64,000 nt of DNA from Planctomonas psychrotolerans (GTDB lineage: Bacteria; Actinomycetota; Actinomycetes; Actinomycetales; Microbacteriaceae), in contig NZ_SJEV01000001.1 of assembly GCF_008642235.1 (NCBI RefSeq), forward strand, positions 2,312,400-2,376,399. Direction: 5' to 3'. The notes under the pieces are model-generated. The model was not told where the DNA came from, ran no database searches, and worked only from the letters and a program-made list of their open reading frames with translations. The position numbers were made by a program, and so were the translations under genes. Below, in pieces: positions 33,878-42,699 of the stretch (its first letter is position 1; each line of letters starts with the position of its first letter).

Positions 33878-34770
33878 GCCGGGCCTGCCCGGAAGGCCCA
33901 CGGCGAAAGCGCGGGAGGCGCGTCATCGCGCAGCACCGTGGCCTGGATGAGGCCGTAGGGCCGGTCCGCGGCGAAGAACACCTCGTTCTCATTGGTGAGC
34001 CCGAACGGGGCGAGATCCGCGGCGAAGTGGTGCTTGTTCGGTGCGGACAGCGTGATCTCGGCGATCTCGGGAACCGCCTCGAGCACGGCCCGACCCATGT
34101 GCCACAGCGTCTGCTGCAGGGCGAGGGAGTGCACGGTCGCGAACTCCCGCACGAGGATGCCGCGGATCACGGGGTAGAACGCCTCCCAGGGCAGGTCGGT
34201 GCCGGTAAAACGCCATTGCGCCACGAGCGATGTGGCCATGACCCGGTCGGTGGTCTCCGGAAGCGTCGTGTACTCGTCCTTCAGGAACCCGGAGAACTCG
34301 GAGCCGGTGGACTTCAGCAGCACGAGGTCCTTGAGTCCACCCGTCACCTGCGCCGCGCCGCCCTCCTCCACCACGATGGCAGCGGTGCGCACCTCGGCGC
34401 CCGAGCGGACCCACGTGTGGTCGTGTTCCGCGCCATGGACCGTCGCGCGTTGCCACGCGTACTCCTCGAGCTCGATGAGCGCGCCGGTGACCGGGTCAAC
34501 GTCGTCCACGAAGTGCCGGGCGAGGGCGAGTCCGTACCCCTCGATCGTGTCGATGCCGTGGGTCTTCGCGTAGGCGTACGCCGTATTCTTCTGCGTGTCG
34601 GTTGGCAGCACGCTCGACTGATCGCCGTCGAGGTGAGCGGCCGCGAAGTGTCCCCGCAGCGACGTCGACACGTTGAGGTCGCGCAGCTCGTGCCGGGGTT
34701 GCTCCCGGTGGATGCGCACGACACGGACTTCGGCTTTGCCGTACTGCGACGGCCCCAGGGAAATGCTCAC
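33874..34770 (-). CDS. Urate oxidase (factor-independent)
   Basis: A 298-residue cofactor-free oxidase that converts urate to 5-hydroxyisourate. The family marks are all visible: YGKAEVRVVR near the start (catalytic Lys), DTQKNTAYAYAK with the active-site Thr, and SAPNKHHFAADLAPFGL followed by NENEVFFAADRPYGLIQATV, split over the last strands. Start is GTG at 34770, overlapping the allB stop. It is out of step with the HIU hydrolase and OHCU decarboxylase genes, which lie on the other strand about 6 kb away. No peroxisomal or signal sequence is present, so it acts in the cytoplasm. Confidence 0.95.
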   Translation of the reverse strand: MSISLGPSQYGKAEVRVVRIHREQPRHELRDLNVSTSLRGHFAAAHLDGDQSSVLPTDTQKNTAYAYAKTHGIDTIEGYGLALARHFVDDVDPVTGALIELEEYAWQRATVHGAEHDHTWVRSGAEVRTAAIVVEEGGAAQVTGGLKDLVLLKSTGSEFSGFLKDEYTTLPETTDRVMATSLVAQWRFTGTDLPWEAFYPVIRGILVREFATVHSLALQQTLWHMGRAVLEAVPEIAEITLSAPNKHHFAADLAPFGLTNENEVFFAADRPYGLIQATVLRDDAPPALSPWAFRAGPA

Positions 34771-36143
34771 CGTCGGATGCTCGCAGACGCAGGTTTCGTG
34801 CGCGTTTCGGGACGCAGCTGCGTGGCGTTACCCATCGGCGACGTCGTGTCGAGGGGGCGTCCGCCGAGCCAGGCCCGTCGGACGATCCCGCTCAGCTCCC
34901 GGCCGTCGTAGGCGCTGACCGGGTTGCGGTGCTGCAGCCGTACGGCGTCCACCCGGAACGTCTCGTCGGGGGCGAAGGCGACGAGGTCCGCGCGGGCGCC
35001 CGCCGCGATCCTGCCCTTGGTGGGCAGCCTCACCAGATCCGCCGGATTGCGGGACATCCATCGGCTCACCGATTCGATCGGGATGCCGCGCCGCCTCGCC
35101 TCGGTCCACACGGCGGGCAGGCCGAGCTGGAGGCCGGCAATGCCGCCCCACGCGCGCCCGAAGTCGCCGCCCGGCACGAACTTGAGGTCTGCCGTGGCGG
35201 GCGAGTGATCCGACACCACGCAGTCGATGATGCCGTCGAGGAGTCCCTGCCAGAGCGCGTCGCGGTTGGCCTCGTCGCGGATCGGCGGGCAGCACTTGAA
35301 CTGCGTCGCGCCGTCGGCTACGTCGCCGTCATCGAGGGTGAGGTAGTGCGGGCAGGTCTCCACGGTGATCGGCAGGCCTTCGGCTCGCGCCGTCGCGAGG
35401 GCGGGAAGGGCGGCGGCCGCCGCGAGATGCAGGATGTGGCTCCGAGCACCGGTGCGGCGCACGCCGTCGATCACGGCGGCGATCGCGGTAGTCTCGGCCT
35501 CGGGCGGACGGGATGCCATGAAGTCGGGAAAGCGGGGGCCACCACTGTTCGCGGAGGCGTCGAGCACACCGGGGTCCTCCGCGTGCACGAGGAGCAGACC
35601 GTCGAAGGCGGCGATCTCGGCCTGCGCGGCGTGCAACTGGGGCGTGCTGAGGTGGTCGAACTCGTCGACGCCGGACGGGGCCAGGAAGCACTTGAAACCG
35701 AACACGCCGTCGTCGTGCAGGGCGCGCAACGATCCCAGGTTCTGCGGCACCGCACCGGCCCAGAACCCCACGTCGACGATGGCCTTGGCCCCGGCAACCG
35801 AGCGCTTCTCCGCCAGAGCCAGGGGCGTCACCGTCGCCGGGATGCTGTTCAGCGGCATATCGATGATCGTCGTGACGCCTCCGGCAGCGGCGGCCCGCGT
35901 CGCGGTGGTGAAGCCCTCCCACTCGGTGCGCCCGGGCTCGTTCACGTGCACGTGACTGTCCACGTTGCCGGGCAAGAGCACCTCGTCGTCGGCCAGGTCG
36001 TGCTCGACCTTCCCCCGGATCGCGGCATCCCGGCTGCCGAGGAACACGACGGTGCCATCCCGTACCCCGACGGCGGCCGGGCGGAAGCCGTCGTCGATGA
36101 GCACGCGGTCCGCGCGGAGAACGAGGTCGAGGTCGTCGGTCAT
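34767..36143 (-). CDS. allB: Allantoinase
   Basis: A 458-residue metal-dependent amidohydrolase that opens allantoin to allantoate. Binuclear metal motifs are VDSHVHVNEPG, the Lys (for carboxylation) in FGFKCFLAPSG, LLVHAEDP, HILHLAAAA and VVSDHSPA. NEPGRTEWEGF is typical of allantoinase rather than dihydropyrimidinase. ATG at 36143 has aaaagg upstream. It heads the minus-strand operon with urate oxidase and guaD. The C-terminus has a short basic extension (TRTKPASASIRR). Divergent from xdhC across a 149-bp gap. Confidence 0.93.
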   Translation of the reverse strand: MTDDLDLVLRADRVLIDDGFRPAAVGVRDGTVVFLGSRDAAIRGKVEHDLADDEVLLPGNVDSHVHVNEPGRTEWEGFTTATRAAAAGGVTTIIDMPLNSIPATVTPLALAEKRSVAGAKAIVDVGFWAGAVPQNLGSLRALHDDGVFGFKCFLAPSGVDEFDHLSTPQLHAAQAEIAAFDGLLLVHAEDPGVLDASANSGGPRFPDFMASRPPEAETTAIAAVIDGVRRTGARSHILHLAAAAALPALATARAEGLPITVETCPHYLTLDDGDVADGATQFKCCPPIRDEANRDALWQGLLDGIIDCVVSDHSPATADLKFVPGGDFGRAWGGIAGLQLGLPAVWTEARRRGIPIESVSRWMSRNPADLVRLPTKGRIAAGARADLVAFAPDETFRVDAVRLQHRNPVSAYDGRELSGIVRRAWLGGRPLDTTSPMGNATQLRPETRTKPASASIRR

Positions 36144-36292
36144 GCTGGTTCCTTTTCGTTAGGGTTCCGGTGGGGCACCGCGCGGTGTCGGCGGGGTGTC
36201 GGCGTCGTCCGAGCGAACGTCCCCACCGCCCAGTCCCACCGCCCAGTGCCCGCCCACCCCTCTTCATCCGTTCCGTCAGCGAGGAGCCGACC

Positions 36293-37429
36293 ATGTTCGA
36301 CATCGCCGATGAGGTGCTCGCCCGGCTGCGCGCCGGCACGCCGATCGCCATCGCCACGGTGGTCGGCGTTCAGGGCAGCGCGCCGCGCGCGCCGGGCGCA
36401 TCCCTCGCCGTGGACGCGAACGGTGCCGTGATCGGCAGCATCTCGGGCGGCTGCGTGGAGGGTGCCGCCAGCGAGGCGTGCTCGGCCGTGCTCGACGGTG
36501 GTGCTGCCCGCATCGAGCGCTTCGGTATCTCCGACGATGCGGCGATGTCGGTGGGACTGATGTGCGGCGGCGTGCTCGACGTGCTCGTGCGCGACATCTC
36601 GACGGATGCGGCCAGTCGCCGCGCACTGGAGGACGCCGAGATCGGCCGTGCGGCCTCGCTCGGCACCATCGTGGCAGGCCCGGCAGCACTCGTGGGCCGT
36701 ACGATCGACAGTTCGGATGATGCCGGAGACGCGGCCGCGATGGACGCCGAGTTCGCTCGTGCGGGTATCGGAACCATCGGGGCGGCGCGCCTGCGGTCCG
36801 TCGTGCGCGGAGCAGCGGCGAGCGGACGCACCGGCCCGGTCACCATCGAGTGCGACGGTGCCGAGGTCGTGCTCTTCGTGGAGACGGCGCTGCCCCCGCC
36901 CCGGATGCTCGTGTTCGGTGCCACCGACTTCGCCGGCGCACTCGCCGTCGCCGCCACGCACATCGGCTACCGTGTCACCGTGTGCGACCCGCGCGAGGCG
37001 TTCGCGACCACGGAACGGTTCCCGCAGGCGGCCGAGGTGGTGGTGGGGTGGCCCGATGAGTACCTCGCGTCGACGACGGTCGACGCGCGCACGGTCGTGT
37101 GCGTGCTGTCCCACGACGAGCGGTTCGATGTGCCCCTGCTCGAGTGCGCGCTCGGGTTGCCCGTGGCGTTCGTGGGCGCGATGGGGTCGCGCCGCACGAC
37201 CGACCGGCGCCGCGCCGCCCTCGCCGATCGTGGTCTCGCCCCCGCCGTGCTCGACCGGTTGCACGCACCGATCGGGCTCGACATCGGGGCGTCGAGCCCG
37301 GAGGAAACCGCCGTGTCGATCCTCGCGGAGATCATCGCGTCGCGCACCGGCGCTTCCGGTGCGCAGCTCACGAACGCCGTGGGACCCATTCATGCGACCG
37401 ACCCTCCGGCCGGCCCGCTCAGCGGGTAG
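36293..37429 (+). CDS. xdhC: XdhC/CoxI-type molybdenum-cofactor maturation factor
   Basis: A 378-residue protein that binds and protects sulfurated molybdenum cofactor for insertion into xanthine dehydrogenase. N-terminal VVGVQGSAPRAPGASLAVD and SISGGCVEGA are the XdhC/CoxI signature (Cys in SGGCVE). The C-terminal Rossmann-like domain starts at MLVFGATDFAGALA and ends with GLDIGASSPEETAVSILAEI. ATG at 36293 has gaggag ten bases upstream. It converges on the catalytic subunit gene, overlapping its end by 11 bases. Confidence 0.93.
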   Translation: MFDIADEVLARLRAGTPIAIATVVGVQGSAPRAPGASLAVDANGAVIGSISGGCVEGAASEACSAVLDGGAARIERFGISDDAAMSVGLMCGGVLDVLVRDISTDAASRRALEDAEIGRAASLGTIVAGPAALVGRTIDSSDDAGDAAAMDAEFARAGIGTIGAARLRSVVRGAAASGRTGPVTIECDGAEVVLFVETALPPPRMLVFGATDFAGALAVAATHIGYRVTVCDPREAFATTERFPQAAEVVVGWPDEYLASTTVDARTVVCVLSHDERFDVPLLECALGLPVAFVGAMGSRRTTDRRRAALADRGLAPAVLDRLHAPIGLDIGASSPEETAVSILAEIIASRTGASGAQLTNAVGPIHATDPPAGPLSG

Positions 37430-40178
37430 CTCCATCGAGCATTCGCCATAACCGGTCCCGGGACATGGGCAGTTCGTGCGGTCGTACACCGGTCGCATCA
37501 CGGATCGCGTTGGCCAGCGCGGGTGCGATCGGGTTGTACGGCGCCTCGCTCATCGACTTGGCGCCCATGGGCCCGATGGTGTCGACCGTGTGCGCGAAGA
37601 GCACCTCGGTGTGCGGCACATCCGCCATCGCGGGGATGTGGTAGTTGCGCAGCGTGCGCGTGGTCACCGTGCCGGCGCCGTCGGTGCGCACCTCCTCGTA
37701 GAGCGCGGAACCGAGCGCCTGCGCGGTTCCCCCTTCCACCTGTCCGCGCAACTGCTCCGGATTGATGATCACGCCGGCGTCCACCGCCTGCACCGATTGC
37801 AGGATGCGCACCTCGCCGGTCGCCGCGTTCACCGCGACCCGGAAGCCGTGCACGTTGTACGCCATCGAGCGGGGCGTGCCGTCGTGTCGTCCCTCCGCCG
37901 AGAGCGACTCCGATCCCGGGTCGATCGCGTCGAGCAGCCGGTCGAAGCCGAGAACCGTGTCGCCGACGCGCACGCCAGCGGCGACGAGCGACACCGTCCG
38001 TGCCGATGCCCCGGCAGCGTCGTCCTGCGTCGTGCCCGCGCCCACCAGGCCGCGGGCGGCGCCCTGCAGTCGCTCGCGCAACCGTTCCGCGGCGAGCAGC
38101 ACCGCCTTGCCGGCCACCACCGACCCGGCGGAGCCGAAGGCTCCCGTGTCGTATCGGACGGTGTCGGTATCGGACTGACGCACCGACACGCGGTCGATCG
38201 AGGTGCCGAGCGCGGTGGCGGCGAACTGCTGGTGCACCGTGGTGGTCCCGTTGCCGAACTCGGCGGTGCCGACGGCGATGGTGTACCGGCCCCGGCGGTC
38301 CACGGAGACCGAGGTGTCGGCGAAGTGACCGTACGGAGGCATGGTGGCGATCATGGCGATGGCCATACCGGAGCCCGCGGTCCACGGTTCGCCGACCGGC
38401 ACGGGCTCCCCGCGGCCGCTGCCGAGCGCGTCCCGCACCAGGTCGAGGCACTCGTCGAGGCCGAAGCTGCCGAACTGCAGGTCGTCGTCGTCGGTCTCGG
38501 CCGGGGCACCCGGCCGCGCGACATTCCGGCGCCGGAACTCGAAGGGGTCGACGCCGACCTTTCGCGCCAGCTCGTCGAGCGCGCCCTCGACGGCGAACAT
38601 GACCTGGCCCAACCCGTATCCGCGGAACGCGCCCGACGGGGGATTGTTGGTGTACACCGCCTCCGCGGTCACCCGGACGGACGGGCAGCGATACACCTTG
38701 AGCGACTCGCCGACACTGTGGAACAGCACCCCCCGGCTGTGGTTGCCGTACGCGCCCGCGTCGGAGAGCACGTCCACGTCGAGCGCGGTGAGCTCGCCGT
38801 CGGCGGATGCGGCCGCGGTCACCCGCACCGTCATCGGGTGCCTCACCGGGGCGAGGGTGAACTCGTCCTCCCGGGTGAACTCGTACTGCACGGGCATCCC
38901 CAGGCGTTGGACGGCGAGCATCACCAGGTCCTCCGTCAGCAGCTCCTGCTTGCCGCCGAAGCCGCCCCCGATGCGCTTCGTGAACACGCGCACCGCATCC
39001 TGTTCGACCCCGAACACGTGGCAGAGTTCGTCGCGCACGAGGTGCGGCACCTGTGAGCTGGTGCGCAGCACGACCCGGCCACCTGGGTCGAGCCAGCCCC
39101 GGCACGCATGCGTCTCGAGCGCCACGTGCGACACGCGGGCGGTGCGCCACGCTCCGCTCACCGTCGCCGCCGCGCCGGCCAGGGCCTCCTGCACGTCCCC
39201 GTGCGCCCGGGTGAAACTCAGCAGCACGTTCCGCTCGGCGGCATCCACCCGCTGTGCGGGCGTCTTGTCCGGATGCACGAGCGCCGCTCCCGGACGACGG
39301 GCGACCTCCGGATCGAACACGGCGTCGAGGAGCTCGTACTCCACCCGGAGCAGCCGGGTCGCCTGCTCGGCGATTGCCACTGTGTCGGCGACCACGGCCG
39401 CGACCCGCTGCCCGCGGAAGCGCATCACCGTGTCGATCACGAGGGTGTCATCGGGATCGTCCTCCCGATGCTCGTGCCTGCCTGTGGAGAACAGCGTCGC
39501 CGGGGAGTCCTCCGCGGTGAGCACGAGCCGAACCCCGGGCAGCGCTTCGGCCGCCGTCGTGTCTATCGACAGCACGCGCGCCGACGCGTGAGGGCTGCCG
39601 AGGATCTTCAGGTGAAGCACGCTGCGCGTGGGCAGGTCGAGCGTGTACTCCTCGCGCCCCGACACGATCCGTGCCCCCGCGGGAGCGGCGATGGACCGGC
39701 CGTGGGAGTCCCCATCAGGCGCGCTCTCGACGTTGCACACGCCCTGCAGCGCATCGCGGATGGAGCGGTACCCCGTGCACCGGCAGAGGTTGCCCTTCAG
39801 TCGGCGGGGGAGATCCTCCGCAGGCACGCCCTCGAGCGTGGACGCTGTGACTACGTAGCCGGCGGTGCAGAACCCGCACTGGAATCCGGCGGCGTCGACG
39901 AACGACTGCTGCACGGGGGATAGAGCATCGGGCGTGCCGAGCCCCGCCGCCGTGGTGATCGACTTCCCGGCTGCGCGGAACGCCGGGTAAATGCACGAGT
40001 GCACGGCGTCGCCGTCGACGAGTACGGTGCAGGCCCCGCAGTCCCCGGCGTCGCAGCCCTTCTTCACCTCGAAGTGGTCGGTGTCCCGCAGTACGGTGCG
40101 CAGGCACTGACCGGGTGCTGCCGACGCGGAGACGGCGCGACCGTTCACCTCGAAGGTCAGATCAGGTTCGTGGGACAT
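37419..40178 (-). CDS. Xanthine dehydrogenase: fused [2Fe-2S] and molybdopterin subunit
   Basis: A 919-residue fusion that oxidises hypoxanthine and xanthine to urate. Residues 1-150 hold two [2Fe-2S] sites: Cys42, 47, 50, 62 (plant-type ferredoxin) and Cys101, 104, 132, 134. From residue 170 on it is the molybdopterin subunit: RIGGGFGGKQ, SGAFRGYGLGQ (substrate-binding Arg), and GAKSMSEAPYNPIAPALANA with the likely catalytic Glu. This domain order matches the XdhD-type fusion. The FAD domain is a separate gene immediately upstream, whose end overlaps this start by 17 bases. Hypoxanthine or a related aza-heterocycle is the expected substrate from context. Confidence 0.92.
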   Translation of the reverse strand: MSHEPDLTFEVNGRAVSASAAPGQCLRTVLRDTDHFEVKKGCDAGDCGACTVLVDGDAVHSCIYPAFRAAGKSITTAAGLGTPDALSPVQQSFVDAAGFQCGFCTAGYVVTASTLEGVPAEDLPRRLKGNLCRCTGYRSIRDALQGVCNVESAPDGDSHGRSIAAPAGARIVSGREEYTLDLPTRSVLHLKILGSPHASARVLSIDTTAAEALPGVRLVLTAEDSPATLFSTGRHEHREDDPDDTLVIDTVMRFRGQRVAAVVADTVAIAEQATRLLRVEYELLDAVFDPEVARRPGAALVHPDKTPAQRVDAAERNVLLSFTRAHGDVQEALAGAAATVSGAWRTARVSHVALETHACRGWLDPGGRVVLRTSSQVPHLVRDELCHVFGVEQDAVRVFTKRIGGGFGGKQELLTEDLVMLAVQRLGMPVQYEFTREDEFTLAPVRHPMTVRVTAAASADGELTALDVDVLSDAGAYGNHSRGVLFHSVGESLKVYRCPSVRVTAEAVYTNNPPSGAFRGYGLGQVMFAVEGALDELARKVGVDPFEFRRRNVARPGAPAETDDDDLQFGSFGLDECLDLVRDALGSGRGEPVPVGEPWTAGSGMAIAMIATMPPYGHFADTSVSVDRRGRYTIAVGTAEFGNGTTTVHQQFAATALGTSIDRVSVRQSDTDTVRYDTGAFGSAGSVVAGKAVLLAAERLRERLQGAARGLVGAGTTQDDAAGASARTVSLVAAGVRVGDTVLGFDRLLDAIDPGSESLSAEGRHDGTPRSMAYNVHGFRVAVNAATGEVRILQSVQAVDAGVIINPEQLRGQVEGGTAQALGSALYEEVRTDGAGTVTTRTLRNYHIPAMADVPHTEVLFAHTVDTIGPMGAKSMSEAPYNPIAPALANAIRDATGVRPHELPMSRDRLWRMLDGATR

Positions 40179-40974
40179 CGAGTTCTCCTCGCACCTCTTC
40201 GGCGAGCACCGCGCTCACGGAGCGACGCCAGTCGGGCGCACCGTGCGGGTCGTCGTACCAGTTGTCGATCGCCGCCAGCGCGTGGCGAAGGGTCACCGCG
40301 GACGGGGTGGTGTCGAATCGCAGTTGCACGGGGCGGTCGGTCGCCGCCGTGATCGTGAGAACGAACGCGCCGTCGGCATCCCGTCGCCCGATCACCACGG
40401 CACCGGACCGGCCGAGGGGGGAGAGCGAGATCTTGCGGAACGCGGTGCGCGCGCGGAGGGCGCTCGACGGGATGTCTATGCTGCGCAGCACATCACCGGG
40501 TCGGAGCACGTTGGTGGTCGCGCCCGTGACGAAGTCCCGCACCGGAACGCGGTAGTCGTCGCCGTCGACCGCCCAGACCAGTGCGGTCGCGTCGAGTGAT
40601 GCGGCCAGCGAGATCATCGCGCCGGCGGGAAGGGATGCGCACACGTTGCCGCCTACGGTGGCGGTCGTCCACACCTTGGATGACGCGAGGAGGGCGTCGC
40701 TGCACTCCGCTAACAACGGGTGCGCATGCCATTCCGCTCGCGGGCGTATGCGGGAGAGCGTGGCGATGGTGCAGGTCGCGGCGACCGAGAGGGTGTCGCC
40801 GGTGTCGGTGATCGCGGGCCAGTCGAGGCCGGCGAGGTCGACGAGTCCGGTGAGTCCAGGCTGCGGTTCGGAGAACAACCAGGTGCCGCCGCCCATCGGG
40901 CGCTCGCCCGGACCCAGCACGACGTCGTTCCTCGTCCGCGCGATGCGCACGCTCTGAACGTCGATCAGGTCCAT
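40162..40974 (-). CDS. Xanthine dehydrogenase FAD-binding subunit
   Basis: A 270-residue protein of the CoxM/XdhB family, carrying electrons from the iron-sulfur sites via FAD to NAD or another acceptor. FAD contacts are in PMGGGTWLFSEPQP and in TVGGNVCASLPAGAM. ATG at 40974 is chosen, giving MDLIDVQSVRIARTRND; it is 13-20 bases after a -10 box and a GlnR-like site. The frame stays open upstream through the tandem repeats, but those residues are low-complexity repeat translations and not part of the enzyme. Compared with typical members the N-terminus is slightly short. Confidence 0.87.
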   Translation of the reverse strand: MDLIDVQSVRIARTRNDVVLGPGERPMGGGTWLFSEPQPGLTGLVDLAGLDWPAITDTGDTLSVAATCTIATLSRIRPRAEWHAHPLLAECSDALLASSKVWTTATVGGNVCASLPAGAMISLAASLDATALVWAVDGDDYRVPVRDFVTGATTNVLRPGDVLRSIDIPSSALRARTAFRKISLSPLGRSGAVVIGRRDADGAFVLTITAATDRPVQLRFDTTPSAVTLRHALAAIDNWYDDPHGAPDWRRSVSAVLAEEVRGELDVPRT

Positions 40975-40993
40975 ACCGACGTAGTCAATCCCA

Positions 40994-41014
40994 TCGATAT
41001 TTCGGGCGCGTAAC
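40994..41014 (-). promoter_or_regulatory. GlnR-like operator and -10 box for the xanthine dehydrogenase operon
   Basis: Reading the minus strand, GTTAC (41014-41010), six bases, GAAAT (41003-40999) matches gTnAC-n6-GaAAc except for the last base. TATCGA (40999-40994) abuts it as a -10 candidate, giving a start near 40987 and a 13-base leader. The position covers the -35 region, as at the pucG promoter. Confidence 0.5.
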
Positions 41015-41050
41015 GCGTGCGCCGTGCAGGCGCGCGGTGTTATCCCGGTC

Positions 41051-41445
41051 ATAACAGCAAAGGCCCGGGTAGTCGCGGTGTCGTGGTGGGATGGTGCGGG
41101 GTATCGCGGTTTGATACAGCAGAGGCCCGGGTAACCGCGGTGTCGTAGGGGAATGGTGCGGGGTATCGCGGTTGAGACAGCAAAGGCCCGGGTAGTCGCG
41201 GTGTCGTGGGGGAATGGTGCGGGGTATCGCGGTTGAGACAGCAAAGGCCCGGGTAGTCGCGGTGTCGTAGTGGGTCGAGGCGGTTATCGCGGCTGATGGA
41301 GCAAAGGCCCGGGTAATCGCGGTGTCGTAGGGGAATGGTGCGGGGTATCGCGGTTGAGACAGCAAAGGCCCGGGTAATCGCGGTGTTTTAGTGGGTCGGG
41401 GCGGTTATCGCGGTTGAAACAGCAAAGGCCCGGGTAATCGCGGGG
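41051..41445. repeat. Seven-copy 61-bp tandem array upstream of xanthine dehydrogenase
   Basis: The core aggcccggg starts at 41061, 41123, 41184, 41245, 41305, 41366 and 41426, giving periods of 60-62 bp. Each unit reads acagcaaaggcccgggta, tcgcggtgtcgt, then about gcggggtatcgcggttg. Within the unit two half-units (gggtaatcgcggtg and ggggtatcgcggttg) are alike, so the basic period is near 30.5 bp. Units differ by point changes and small indels, mostly in the agtgggtcgaggcgg versus aggggaatggtgcgg stretch. Confidence 0.95.
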
Positions 41446-41958
41446 GGAGCGATACACCGGGCCTTACCGTTGGAGCCGAATGGCTCGTGCACGCTACCCG
41501 GGGCGCAGATTCCATACCGGGGGAGGCGAATCTGGGGCTCGGGCGCTTCGAACGAAGCCGCGTACTTCGTGAACTCTACGCCTCCCGCTGTGCGCAGAGA
41601 AATCCCCGGTCAGCCCTTGACTAGCCCGGAAGGCCCTGGTAAACCGCGTCGGTGGGGAAATTACCCCTCTCTCGAACGCAGCGTCCCCCATAATGCCGAC
41701 TGTGTCGAACGTTTCGCCGAACGTACAGTGGAGCATCGCCGTAAGATAGAGGCTCGAATCGGCGACATCGTCGGAGTCGTGCTGCGGTTCCGGCAGGCTT
41801 CGTCCGCACGCACACGTGAGCGAAGTGCCGGTGGGTATCGGGGGTATACCGTGACCGGCTCATTTTCTTTCCTCGTCATCACCACCGCCGGGAGCCGCTC
41901 GGAACGGCACAGAATCCGCCAAGGTTCTTCATAGCCAGCGCCAAGGTGAGGGCGGAGG
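41446..41958. other. Long non-coding region before the two-component system
   Basis: About 510 bp without a credible gene, noticeably lower in GC than its surroundings (aattacccctctctcg, ggctcattttctttcctc). Open frames here lack ribosome-binding sites and family likeness. A promoter candidate is TTGACT (41617-41622) with TAAACC (41640-41645), spaced 17 bp; a second -10-like box TATACC is at 41845-41850. A long leader or a small RNA is possible. Confidence 0.45.
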
Positions 41959-42699
41959 ATGATGACCGTGATTGCTGAGCAGCCGAAGTTCACCCGGGTA
42001 GACGGTTCGCCGATTCGCGTTCTGGTGGTCGATGACGAAGCGACCTTGAGCCAGCTCCTGTCGATGGCCCTGCGATACGAGGGGTGGGATGTGCGCACCG
42101 CCGATGACGGACAGCAGGCACTCCGCGTCGCCCGCGAATTCGTCCCGGACGTGATCGTGCTCGACATCATGATGCCGAACGTGGACGGCATGGAGGTACT
42201 GCGCCGCCTCCGCGCCGACGGCCGGGACATGCCGGTTCTCTTCCTCACCGCGAAGGATGCCGTGCACGACCGCATCGCCGGACTGACCGCGGGCGGTGAC
42301 GACTACGTCACCAAGCCGTTCAGTCTCGAGGAGGTCATTGCGCGGCTCCGCGGCCTGATCCGCCGCACCGCGGTCGCGGTCAACGAATCCGCCGATCCCG
42401 AACTGCGCGTGGGAGACCTCCTCCTCAACGAGGAGAGCTACGAGGTCCGCCGCGGCGACACCCCCATCGAGCTCACGGCCACCGAATTCGAGCTGCTCCG
42501 CTTCCTCATGCGCAATCCGCGCCGCGTGGTGAGCAAGATGCAGATCCTCGACCGGGTGTGGAGTTACGACTTCGGCGGCCGGTCGAGCGTGGTGGAGATC
42601 TACATCTCCTATCTGCGCAAGAAGGTCGACTCGCTCGGAGCTCCGATGATCCACACGGTCCGCGGTGTGGGCTATGTGATCAAGCCGGCCACCGCATGA
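41959..42699 (+). CDS. OmpR/PhoB-family response regulator
   Basis: A DNA-binding response regulator of up to 246 residues. The receiver domain has the acidic pair in VLVVDDEAT, the phospho-accepting Asp69 in VIVLDIMMP and the conserved Lys in DDYVTKPF. The winged-helix domain (residues 145-240) has ELTATEFELLRFLMRN and SSVVEIYISYLRKKVD, ending with IHTVRGVGYVI. Three starts are close (ATG 41959, ATG 41962, GTG 41968); ggagg at 41954-41958 favours one of the later two. The stop overlaps the kinase start as ATGA. Its target genes are unknown; TrcR/CseB-like proteins are the nearest in general form. Confidence 0.93.
   Translation: MMTVIAEQPKFTRVDGSPIRVLVVDDEATLSQLLSMALRYEGWDVRTADDGQQALRVAREFVPDVIVLDIMMPNVDGMEVLRRLRADGRDMPVLFLTAKDAVHDRIAGLTAGGDDYVTKPFSLEEVIARLRGLIRRTAVAVNESADPELRVGDLLLNEESYEVRRGDTPIELTATEFELLRFLMRNPRRVVSKMQILDRVWSYDFGGRSSVVEIYISYLRKKVDSLGAPMIHTVRGVGYVIKPATA

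Noticed and set aside
36147-36162. GlnR-like sequence upstream of allB (CTAAC-n6-GAACC on the minus strand)
   Set aside because: Two mismatches, and it overlaps the ribosome-binding site four bases from the start codon, which is not a usable activator position.
40975-41244. N-terminal extension of the FAD subunit through the tandem repeats
   Set aside because: The frame stays open only because the repeat lacks stops; the extra residues are repetitive, and the -10 box and GlnR-like site lie downstream of it.
41051-41445. Tandem array considered as a CRISPR
   Set aside because: The stretches between the cores are themselves similar from unit to unit, there are no unique spacers and no cas genes. 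It is a tandem repeat.
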